This document shows positions 11,246 to 21,684 of a stretch of 64,000 nt of DNA, piece by piece. Every line of letters begins with the position of its first letter. Positions within the stretch are counted from its first letter, which is position 1. Location of the stretch: NCBI GenBank assembly GCA_029959085.1, contig JARWIR010000010.1, positions 5,911,001-5,975,000 on the forward strand, written 5' to 3'. The position numbers were made by a program, and so were the translations under genes. This DNA is from Nemophila menziesii. Lineage: Eukaryota > Streptophyta > Magnoliopsida > Boraginales > Hydrophyllaceae. Under the pieces are notes generated by a model. It saw only the letters and a list, made by a program, of their open reading frames with translations. It searched no databases and was not told where the DNA came from.

Positions 11246-11719
11246 CTCTTTTCACCCCAAACTCAAAACTTCAAATAGAGAAAAAGCTAGAGAAAAGCTT
11301 TGAAATTTGATGTTTTGAGGCTTAAAACTTGAAGAATATGGTGGAATAGGAGATGGGTTAAGGTTAATTGAAAGGAATTGTGGAAGAATTGGGTTTAATT
11401 TCTAGGTTAGGAAGAGGGAATTTATGGAGAAAATATGAATTTTGGTGATGTTTTGGAGAAGGTATGAGTTGATTTTGTGTTTTTGTGATGAAAGAAAACT
11501 TGATTTGATGATTTTATAGTTGTTTGTTGATGATTTTCGGAGTAGGTGGAGGCAAGGATTCGGAATATGATGTTGGCTTGGAAAAGGAGGCAAAAAACTA
11601 GGTTTAAGAAGCTCAAAACCGCCTCTCGCAACAGCGCACTGGTTAGCCGGCAGATTCGCCGACATGCCGGTCGCGAGGGCGGCAAAAAAAATTACTAAAT
11701 TCGATTTTTTTTTAACTCA

Positions 11720-12045
11720 GACGCAAGCACCTTGCGTCATTGCTGACGCAGTGATCAGAACCTTCACCTTCCTTGGCCGGCTAGCCGGTCATCTGACCGG
11801 CATGTCGATGGCGCATTTCGAGACGCAACGACCTTGCGTCGTTGCTGACGCAAGGACCAGAAACTTCATCCTTCTTGGCCGGCTAGCCGGTCAGCTAACT
11901 GGCATGCAGGCGGATTCTCGCTGGCGCAAATCGTGACGCAGCAACGCTGCGTCATTGCTGACGCAGTGGTCAGAGAGTTGGGGTCCTTCAGCTCATTTGG
12001 CTGGTATGCCGGCCAGCTCGCCGGCTAGCCGGTCAAACCTGCTGT
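11720..12045 (-). repeat. GC-rich minisatellite in element B, 102-113 bp period
   Basis: Three units start at 11720, 11822 and 11935. Each begins with a GACGCA...TGCGTC inverted pair and contains GGCCGGCTAGCCGGTC or a variant. A partial, more diverged piece lies at about 11620-11690. It is placed between pol and ORF3 like the array in element A, yet the repeat sequence is unrelated. Confidence 0.75.
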
Positions 12046-12189
12046 GGACTCCATATTTTTTCGTTTTCTCATCGTTTTGACCCCAAACTCATGACCTCAT
12101 TTCTTAATAATAAACACTAAATTCAACTAAAATTAAACTAATTTACACTACGAAAATCGAAATACTTAAACTAATATACAAGAAATTGG

Positions 12190-12230
12190 CTTTTGTTTAA
12201 CGTCGTTAAGCTCGACGGGTTACCTCGTGC
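12190..12230 (-). promoter_or_regulatory. Conserved block after the end of pol in element B
   Basis: This is the same block as at 6205-6245: TTAACGTCGTTAAGCTCGAC followed by GGGTTACCTC. It starts only a few bases past the integrase stop. It may be a cis signal, for example for making an RNA for ORF3; this is inference. Confidence 0.5.
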
Positions 12231-12232
12231 TT

Positions 12233-15200
12233 CTAAGGAGCTTCGAGGAGGTACATGACCTCTCCGGGATGTGGGTCTTTTGCACGATCGGTATCTTCAC
12301 CTCCATGATATATCTTTAAACGATGACCGTTCACCATGAATGTACGGTTTTCAAGTGGATATTCTATCTCTATAGCTCCATGAGGTGTAACTTTGGTCAC
12401 GATGTAAGGTCCTGACCACTTCGATCTTAATTTCTCCGGATAATTACTGAAATTTGAATTATATTTCAACACTCTTTGTCCCACTACAAAGTTCTTCTCT
12501 CGAATCCGATTATTATGTCATCTCTTGGTATTTTCTTTGTAAAGTTTAGCATTTTCATAAGCATGTAATCAAAATTCATCAAGCTCATTAAGTTTCATCA
12601 TTCGATTCTGACCAGCTAGAGTAGGATCTAAGTTTAACTTCGCAATAGCCCAATATGCACCCATCTCAAGCTCAAGAGGTAAGTGACAAGCCTTACCATA
12701 TACCATTCGATACGGAGAAGCACCTACGGGAGTTTTGAACGCCGTACGATAAGCCCATAGTGCATCATCTAATTTCATTGACCAATATTTTCTAGTAGGG
12801 CCAACGGTTTTCTCTAAGATAGATTTTACCTCATGATTTGAGACTTCGGCTTGACCATTGGCTTGTGGATGATAAGCAGTAGATACACGATGTCTCACCC
12901 CATATTTCTCTAAGACTATCTTCAAATACCTATTAACGAAGTGAGTACCTCCATCGCTAATAATTACCCTCGGAGTGCCATGTCTAGTGAAAATATGTGA
13001 TTTCAAGAACTTAATCACCACTCGTGAATCATAAGTTGGTAAAGCCACAACTTCAACCCACTTAGATGCGTAATCAACAGCTAATAAGATGTAGAGGTTA
13101 CCATTTGATGGAACGAAGGGACCCATAAAGTCTATACCCCAAACATCGAATATTTCAACTTCTAACACATTATTACGTGGCATCTCATCCCTCTTGGATA
13201 TGTTTCCGGTAAATTGACATCTTTCACATCTTTTAGCATATTCATGACAATCTTTTATAATAGAAGGCCAATAAAAACCAGATTGTAATACCTTAGCAGC
13301 AGTTCGATCTCCTTTAAAATGTCCACCATAATTTGAATCGTGATACCCAGCTATAATCGCCTCAATTTCTTCCTTGGCTACACATCTTCTTACCATTTGA
13401 TCAGCACACACTTTGAGAGGAAAGGATCCTCCCAAAAGAATTGTCTTGCATGGTGAGCCAATCTTTTTCTCTCTTGATAAGTTGAACCTTCAGGAAAAGA
13501 ACCACTTACCACTAAATTCGCAATATCCGCATACCAAGGAGCTTCATAATCACTAACAACAAATAAACTCTCATCACGAAATTCTTCTCTAACAGCTTCA
13601 GTACCACTATTCACTTCTGAACCTTCAAGACGCGATAGATGATCCGCAACCTGATTCTCACACCCTTTTCTATCATTGATCTCTAAATCGAACTCTTGAA
13701 GCAATAAAACCTATATGATTAACCTCGGTTTAGCATCCTTCTTCTCCATAAGATATCAAATCGCTGAATGATCTGTATAAACAATAACTTTCGCTCCAAG
13801 AAGATAAGAGCAAAATTTATCGAATGAATACACAACTGCTAGCAACTCCTTTTCTGTAACTGTATAATTGACTTGAGCACCATTAAAAGTTTTACTAGCA
13901 TAATAAATCGAATGAAAAACTTTCTCTTTTCTTTGTCCTAATACAGCTCCCATACATATATCACTCGCATCACACATAACCTCAAACGGTAAGTTCCAAT
14001 CTGGAGGTAATACTATAGGAGCAGAAATAAGCTTTTCTTTGATTGCTTTGAAGGCCTCTAAACAAGATTCATCAAAAAGGAATTTGGAATCCTTTTCAAG
14101 TAAGTTGCATAACGGTTTAGCAATTTTAGAAAAGTCTTCAATAAATCGCCTATAAAAGCCAACATGGCCAAGAAAACTTCTTACCCCTTTAACAGAAACA
14201 GGAGGGGGAAGAGTTTTAATTACCTCTATCTTTGCTCTATCGACCTCTAATCCAGCACTCGAAACTTTGTGACCCAGAACAATACCTTCGCGAACCATAA
14301 AATGACACTTCTCCCAGTTTAAGACCAAATCTGTTTCTTTGCATCTGATTAACACTTTCTCCAAATTATCTAAACATTTATCAAAATCATCACCAAATAC
14401 AGAGAAATCGTCCATAAACACTTCAAGAAAGTTATCGATCATATCCCAGAAGATGGCCATCATACATCTTTGAAAGGTAGCAGGAGCATTACACAACCCA
14501 AATGGCATTCTGCGATATGCAAAAGTACCAAAGGGGCATGTAAATGTTTTTTTATGTTGATCTTCCGGAGCCACGTAAATTTAATTATACCCAGAATAAC
14601 CATCCAAGAAACAGTAGTACTCTCTTCCGGCTAATTTATCTAACATTTGATCAATGAAGGGCAAAGGGAAATGATCTTTTCTAGTGGCTTTGTTCAGCTT
14701 TCTGTAATCCATGCAAACTCTCCATTTAACTACCGTTCTTGAAGGAATCGCTTCTTTTTTATCATTAAGAACTGTTGTCATTCCTCCTTTCTTTGGTACA
14801 CACTGAACTGGACTCACCCATTCACTACTCGAGATGGGATAAATAATCCCCGCATCTAAAAGCTTGATCACCTCTTTCTTCACTACATCCTTCATGACGG
14901 GCATTAATATTCTTTGACCTTCAACTGAGCGTGTGTTATCATCTTCAAGTATAATTTTGTGTTGATAATAGGATGGACTAATGCCTTTGATGTCAGAAAT
15001 TGTCCAACCTATTGCTTCTTTGTTGGCTCTCAACACACGCAACAGTTTATCTTCTTGAGGACCTGTTAAATTAGCTGAAACAATAACAGGTAGAGTTTCA
15101 TTAGTACCTAAATACGCGTACCTCAAGTGTGCTGGTAACGGTTTTTCTTCCAATTCCAGAGGGGATTCAATTGAAGGCTTATTTTTAGGAATAATCTCCC

Positions 15201-16368
15201 CCGGTTCTCTCACAGGTTCATAGGCAAGACGCCTATACTTTGGATTTTCAGAATTGAGAGCTGCCACTGTTTCGGCAAGCTCTTCCATCATCTCAGGTGA
15301 ATCTAATGTCAAAGCGGCTTGCAAGATATCATCAAAATGTAAGCAATTAAATACCTCTTGCGATGCCTGCTCGACTACATCCATTCTGAAGCAATCTTCC
15401 TGAGAATCTAGGAACTTCATAGCTCGGAACACATTAAATTTTACCTCCTCGTCTTGTATCCTCATTGTTAATTCGCCATTTTCTACATCATTCAATGTAC
15501 GCCCCGTGGCTAGAAATGGTCTACCCAAAATAATGGGGACATTTCTATCCGCGTCGTATTCAAGTATAACGAAATCAACGGGAAATATAAGTGTACCTGC
15601 CTTAACGAGGACATCTTCAATTCGGCCTTCAGGATGTGCAAGAGACCTGTCCGCCATTTGCAAGATCATAGAGGTAGGTCTTGCTTCTCCAATTTTTAGC
15701 CTATCAAAGATCGATTTGGGCATCAAATTGATGCTCGCACCCAAATCGCATAGTGCTTTTCCTTTCCATTCTTCCCCAATCGATATCGGAATAGTGAAAT
15801 CAACTAACTTTGGAGGTAATTTACTCTGACAAATCGCACTATACTCTTCAGGAATACCAATCATCTCATTATCACAATAAGGCCTTTTGTTAGTGAGGGC
15901 TCTCTTCAAAAATTTTGTATACTTAGGAATATCTCGAATAGCCTCTAGTAACGGAATATTAATACTTAGACCCCTCACTCTATTAAAGAATTTTGAAAAC
16001 TCGGCCAAATCACCCTTTTTCTGAACTCGAGAAGGAAACGGTGGTGGAGGGCGATTACTAACAATATCATCTTTCTTCTTTGGAATTTCAATTGGTTTCT
16101 CTATTTCTTCAATCTCGACATCTTTCTCTTTCTCACCCACTTCCTTCTCTTTTATTGGAACTTCTTTCTCTTTCATAACGGGAAAAGGAGGTGGAGGAAG
16201 GTTCTTACAACTTCTTAGTGTAACAGCTTTACAATCTTCATGTTGTCTCGGATTTTCTGTGTCACTAGGGAGTAGCCCTTGTGGACGCTGATTTAGCTGT
16301 TTTGCAAATTGCTCCATTTGATTCTGTATTAACTTCATATTTGCTTCGGACGCTTGTTGACGTTCCAT
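12233..16368 (-). pseudogene. pol: Element B pol: protease, reverse transcriptase, RNase H, integrase (multiply interrupted)
   Basis: The domains read leftwards. The aspartic protease has ALCDLGASINLMP followed by [12 protein letters not shown] (about 15750-15500). RT runs from VCMDYRKLNKATRKDHFPLP (about 14720) through the FMDDFSVFG catalytic site (about 14410). RNase H has MCDASD (about 13970) and YTDHSAI (about 13760). The integrase has an HHCC zinc site (13360-13220), D-D-E residues in [17 protein letters not shown] and NHEVK (about 13130-12820) and a SGPYIVTKV tail module (about 12410). Breaks seen: TAA at 14581-14583, TGA at 13756-13758, a TAG near 13713, a frameshift near 13430, TAA at 12569-12571 and a stop near 12515. 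The enzyme would copy element RNA and integrate it; this copy cannot make it intact. Confidence 0.92.
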
Positions 16369-17739
16369 AGATTGTGTCTGAAGAGCAATAAACTTTCTAC
16401 GGTTTTCTGAAGGGTAACTACTCCTTCTTGTGGATGGCCAGGTAAGGCTTTTTGGTTCATGGTTTCATCGTAAGTATTTTGAGGAGCTTGTCTTTGTACA
16501 TAATTACCTTGATTCTGTCCTCCTTGATAATTGTTGTGTGGTCTTGGATTGTAATTGTTACCTTGGGGACGCGGCTGATACGCATATGTAGGATTGGCTG
16601 CCCCATTAGGATTTGAGTATCGAAACCCAGGATGGTTTCTGTTAGGCTGATATCCATTACCACTTGAATTAAAGTTACCTCTATTGGACACAAACATCAC
16701 AGGCTCTTGGTTATTCGGACAATTATCCTCATCATGATCATCTACCCTGCAAATCGAGCACATATAAACCTCTTGTGCAGCTTGCACAGCTACCTTCTTA
16801 CCCAAAAATCCTTCTTTTACAGCTAGTGTAAGTTGTTTTAACTATTGCTCTATAGTAGTTTGAATCTTATTCTCAAGCGTAGCAAATTTTTCTTCGATAT
16901 TAACATTATTCACTCCTTTAACCGGGGTTCTCACCGAATTCCACCCAACTTCATTCTTGACTGTTCTTTCCAAAATGATTCTAGCATGAACGGGTTGAAC
17001 TTGAAGAAATCCCGCACCACATAGCAAATCCAATTTCTCTCTTGAAGTCCCATCAAGGCCTTTGTAAAATATTTTTAGCTTTTGTTTTTCTGTAAAGCCA
17101 TGATCGGGAACTCTACACAAACACATCTGAAATCTTGTCCAGCTCTTACCCAAAGTTTCATCATACTCTTGACGGAATTGTGTTAACTCAAGTTGATCAT
17201 CTAACCTCATGTTACTTGGGTAATACCGGTCGAAGAAAGCAGTTTCTAATTGGTCCCAGTTTGTTATCTTCGTAGGATCTTGCATATCATGCCATTCACT
17301 TGCTCCATCAATGACAAAAAATCGAAACGTAGCAAAATACAGTTGTTCTCTTGAAACCCCTTGTGTGATGTAAGAATCACATATCTGCTTGAATTTCTGT
17401 ACAGCTCGGATAGGATCTTCTCCTGGTCTACCACGGAAATTTCCAAAATTTTGGAATTGAGCTAACATACCCAAATCTGGACGAAATCTTGGAACATTGA
17501 TATCTGGAGCACCTACTCCTAGAGCAGGAGCACGAAATGGAGCTTCTGGTGGACCATTAACAAACCATTGATCTTGATTTATCACTATCTGAACTTGATT
17601 CATCCATTATGTTAATTAATTCTTCTACTTCTAAAGCTTCTTGTTCTCTCCTTCTCTTGTTAGCAAGTCTGATTAACGATTCTGGATTATTAAGGATCGG
17701 AGGTGTTGGCTCTAGATCCTTAAAGAGTCTTCTTCGCAT
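16335..17739 (-). pseudogene. gag: Element B gag (capsid and zinc knuckle), interrupted
   Basis: The reading starts at 17739, near the primer site, with an Arg-rich segment. It shifts frame near 17570-17600 and continues at 17603-16842 with the Athila-type capsid region (PIRAVQKFKQICDSYITQGV, then ASEWHDM and FFDRYYPSNMRL). An in-frame TAG at 16842-16844 interrupts it. The same frame continues to 16335 with a zinc knuckle CSICRVDDHDEDNC (C-X2-C-X4-H-X4-C) and a Gln/Asn-rich tail. A frameshift near 16340-16370 leads into pol. Confidence 0.88.
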
Positions 17740-17849
17740 AAACCAAACCTAAAAACCTGAAAAAGCAAAACAAACAGAAAGCGTAAAACTGAAATAAAAA
17801 TAAATGCAACTATCACTAAAGGAATAAACACCGTGGTCACACGCTACCG

Positions 17850-17867
17850 CCCCCGGCAGCGGCGCCA
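17850..17867 (-). promoter_or_regulatory. Primer-binding site of element B
   Basis: The minus strand reads TGGCGCCGCTGCCGGGG just inside the right LTR after a 6-base spacer. This fits the 3' end of plant tRNA-Asp with about one mismatch, the usual Athila primer. Confidence 0.8.
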
Positions 17868-17873
17868 AAAACT

Positions 17874-19438
17874 TGGTGGTCCTTTGTGTGTTCTAAAATA
17901 AATGCAAAAGTAATTGAACCACAACCGCAAGTGTACGGTTGTCCCAAGTAGTAATAAGTGATTCTAGGATCGTTCGCAGGGACGGTTTGGTTAATCACAA
18001 TGCTTATCCACTAATGAATGATTGCACTTATGAAAGCAAATAAGATAAAATGATTGATTTGATTTTTGTATTAATCCTAGGTAATAAATGACTAAATGGA
18101 AAATGCAATTAAAGACTAAGACGCAAGTAAAATGATGTAAAACGCAAGTATGAGAAGATAGCACTTGAGAACGCAAGGGGTCTTCCTAATCCTATTTCGT
18201 AACCTATGCTGTTTAAGGGTTAAATTGGTCAATTACAATGGTCGGGATTCTAAATTCCTTATACCCCCGTCAGGGTGGACTATAAGGCTATCCTAGAGTG
18301 TCACTAGTCCTGTCAGGGTAAATATGATCCACTTTTGGATGTTTAAGTTAATTACCTCATTGGCCGTAGAATTAGCTAAGTTCGTCAGAATCAATAGCTT
18401 CTATTCTAGATTGAATAAATATTTCTGTACCTAAACCCTCCGTCAGGATGATCCAATCGCCACTAATTGGAATAGCCTAGATACTAACACCTGTTCTTAG
18501 TTCATGACTCTAATAACAGTAAATAATCTTAATTTATCGAAAAGAGTAAAAGACACAATCTAATTTAATTTAACAGAAACCCAAATTCAACATATGAAAT
18601 TCAATACGATTGGGAATTACCCATATAGCATTCTCAAGCACTAAAGTGTGTTTAGCTCATACTAATTAAAAGAAAAACTAAATTAAATAAAATGGAATTC
18701 ATATTGTCTTACAAAATTAAAGATAAAAGAACCTAATTTCTGGAATTGGAATGACTGAGAACGGAGATATAGACCCTCTCCAGCTCTTGCAGCTTCTTCT
18801 TTCTTCCTTCTGTTGCTTCTCTCTGATGTTTAATCTTGTAGAATGTGAATTGTTGTGAAAATAGAAGTCAAAGGCTCCTTTTATAAGTGGAAAAACGGAT
18901 TAGGGCTTGGACTTAAGAATAAAATACTAATTAAATGTCCAAGCCCAATTTCTAAGCCCAAAATCCTGTAACTGGTGATACACCTTCACTAAAACGGCTT
19001 TTACCGCTTCGTTATGACTCCGATTGACTTAATTCTAGTTGCTAAAGTTCCGTAACTCGATAAGGAATGTTTTCTCTTCAAAGGTCAGCGGCTGAATCAT
19101 CTCTTAAACGCCTCGAAATCAGCAATCTATGGCCTGGAAAATAGATTTGCAGCTCTAAAAATAATTTCTTTCGGGATTTATCTTCAAGTCTTGACTCCAT
19201 ATCACGATCTTTGACTCTCCTCTCGGATTCCATTCCTAGATAATATTTAAAACCTACAAAATTTTCACTAAAATACACAAGATTACGCGCAAAAGTTTAA
19301 TAAATCAAAAATACTAGAAATAAAATAGGAATTCCGGATTATTGCATTTTTAACTCAAAAGTCTATCAAATTAAACAAATAAACACCAAAAATGATGTCT
19401 CCTAAGGGTCGAAAATAAGAACAATTAGGGAGACATCA
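17874..19438 (-). repeat. 5' LTR of element B, with promoter
   Basis: This is the right-hand LTR, which would drive transcription leftwards. A TATAAAA box on the minus strand (complement of 18879-18885) is a plausible core promoter. It ends AGGGAGACATCA, directly followed by the TCTTC duplication. Confidence 0.9.
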
Positions 19439-21579
19439 TCTTCCCTCTGGATGCACGAGGGATCTGTCAGCCATTTGCAAAACCATAGAGGTAGGTTTTG
19501 CGTTTCCTATTTTCAACTTTTCAAACACGGATTTGGGCATGAGATTAATACTTGCTCCCAAATCACACAAAGCTTTCCCTTGCCACTTCGCACCAATGGA
19601 AATCGGGATCGTAAAACTTCCAGGATCAAGTAATTTGGGTGGCAACTTACTTTGGCAGATGGCACTACACTCTTCTGGCAAACCCACCATTTCATTCTCA
19701 AGATACTGACGCTTGCTGGTGATAGCTCTTTTCAAGAATTTCATGTATTTCGGTACACCTTTGATAGCTTCTAAGAAAGGTATATTAATGTTGAGCTTAC
19801 TCACCATAGTCATAAATCTCTGATATTCCGCAGTATCTCCTTTCTTCTGAACTCTTGAAGGGAATGGTGGAGGAGGACGGGTTTTAATAATATCCTTGGA
19901 TTTTGGCTTTTCCGGAATCTTCTCCACTTCAATTATTTCAGGTTCATCTTCTTTCTCTTCCACATCTTTTACCGGTTTCTCTTTCACAGTTGTTTCTTTT
20001 TCTTTCATAACGGGAAAGGTGGGGGTGGAAGATTCTTACCACTTCTAAGAGAGATCGCGTTACATTCTTCATATGGTTTAGGTTCTTCAGTATTACTTGG
20101 TAATTGTCCTTGTGTACACTGATTTAATTGCTTTGCCATCCGAGCTATTTGAGTTTCCATCAATTTAAGTGTTGTGGCCGTAGTTTGTTGAATGTTGATT
20201 AGTGTTGTCAAGGTTTGCTGAACATCTAATGCTCCTTTTTGAGGATGAGCAGGTAGAGCTTTCTGGTTCATGGTTTCGGTATAAGCATTTTGAGGAGGTT
20301 GTCTCTGAGCTTGATTTCCGTAAGCTTGTCCACCTTGGTAGTTGTTCTGTGGTCTTGGTTGAAAGTTGTTGCCTTGGGGGCGCGGTTGATATGCATGTTG
20401 CTGATTAGCAGCTCCATTTGGATTTGAATATTTGAAACCAGAATGGTTTCTATTCGGTTGATAACCTTGACCACTTGAGTTATAATTTCCTCGGTTAGAC
20501 ACAAACATTACAGATTCTGGATTGTTTTGACAGGTCTCCCAATCATGATCTTGTGTACCGTAGTTAGAACATCCATAAATTTATTGTGTAATATTAACAT
20601 CTGCCCTTCTACCAGTAACTCTTTTTGTAACAGCTAGAGTAAGCTGTTTCAGTTGTTGTTCGCGTTTGTTTTCCATGGCGGTGAATTTTTCTTCAATCAG
20701 TGCAATATTTCCACCTTGGACAGGTGTTCTTACGGTGTTCCAACCTAGTTCATTCGTTACAGTTCTATTCAAAATAATCTTAGCATGGACAGGTTGTACC
20801 CGTAGAAATGCACCACCACAAAGTAAGTCTAGATCCTTTCTTGAAGAGCCATCAAGTCCTCGGTAAAATATCTTCATCTGTTGAATTTCTGTAAGGCAAT
20901 GATCAGGGACTCTTCTTAAGCAAATCTAAAATCTCTTCCAACTTCTACCCAAAGTCTCGTCTTCCTCTTGTTTGAATGATGTTATTTCAACTTGCGCATC
21001 TAATCTCATGTTCGTTGGGTAGTATCTATCGAAGAACGCGGTTTGTAATGCGTCCCATGTTGTAATTGTTCCGGGTTCTTGAGAATCATGCCACTCACTT
21101 GCTCCATCAATAACAAAGTATCTAAAATTAGCAAAATACATTTGCTCTTTAGTTACTCCTTGCGTAATATAAGAATCGCAAATTTGCATGAACTTCTGTA
21201 CAGCACGGATTGGACCTTCGCTAGGTGCTCCTCGGAAATTGCCATAACTTTGAAACTGAGATAACATACCAGGATCGGGTCGGAATCTCTCGACATTAAT
21301 ATTTGCAGGGCCAATTTCGAGGGCAGAAGCTCGAAACGGAACTTCTTCAGGGCCATTGATGAACCACGGATCATTGTCTTGAGCTGGGGGAGCAGCAGGA
21401 AGGTTGAGTTGTTGATTTCCAGCCATTGTTTCTCTTGCTAATTGCTCCTTTAACTCTTTTGCTTTAGCTTCTCTCTTTCTTTTATTTGCTTCTCGAACTA
21501 GGTTTTCGGGATTTGCAAGAATCACGATATCTTCACGCATAAACCAAAACCTGTAAACCTGAGAAAGAAAGACAACCAA
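19439..21579 (-). pseudogene. gag: Element A gag and protease N-terminal part, interrupted and cut by element B
   Basis: The reading from 21579 contains the Athila capsid region (PIRAVQKFMQICDSYITQGV, ASEWHDSQ, FFDRYYPTNMRL), a TAG at 20926-20928, then more capsid, a stop at 20581-20583, a degenerate zinc knuckle and a Gln/Asn-rich tail to about 20010. A frameshift in a G run near 20020 leads to the PPPPFPSRVQKKGD linker and the protease ALCDLGASINLMP. It stops at HPEGR, where element B is inserted; the frame resumes at 6876. In the zinc knuckle (about 20569-20528) the second Cys is Tyr (C-X2-Y-X4-H-X4-C). Confidence 0.88.
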
Positions 21580-21660
21580 AAGCGTAAAAATGAAAATAAA
21601 ACTAAAACTAAACTAACAATTAAACTACTAGAAGACTAACACCGGGGTCACACGCTACCG

Positions 21661-21678
21661 TCCCCGGCAGCGGCGCCA
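21661..21678 (-). promoter_or_regulatory. Primer-binding site of element A
   Basis: The minus strand reads TGGCGCCGCTGCCGGGGA, 6 bases from the end of the right LTR. It resembles the tRNA-Asp 3' end and is the same as in element B apart from the last base. Confidence 0.8.
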
Positions 21679-21684
21679 AAAACT

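Larger units (their letters stand above)
6882..19438 (-). mobile_element. Element B: full-structure Athila-lineage LTR retrotransposon nested in element A
   Basis: This is a 12.6-kb element with 1565-bp LTRs at both ends, a TCTTC duplication, a tRNA-Asp-like primer site, gag, protease, RT, RNase H, integrase, a post-pol minisatellite and ORF3. Protease, RT and integrase sequences are of the Athila type. A by-eye comparison of the LTRs gives about 36 differences (about 2.3%). The coding region carries many stops and frameshifts, so this copy is not autonomous now. Confidence 0.95.
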
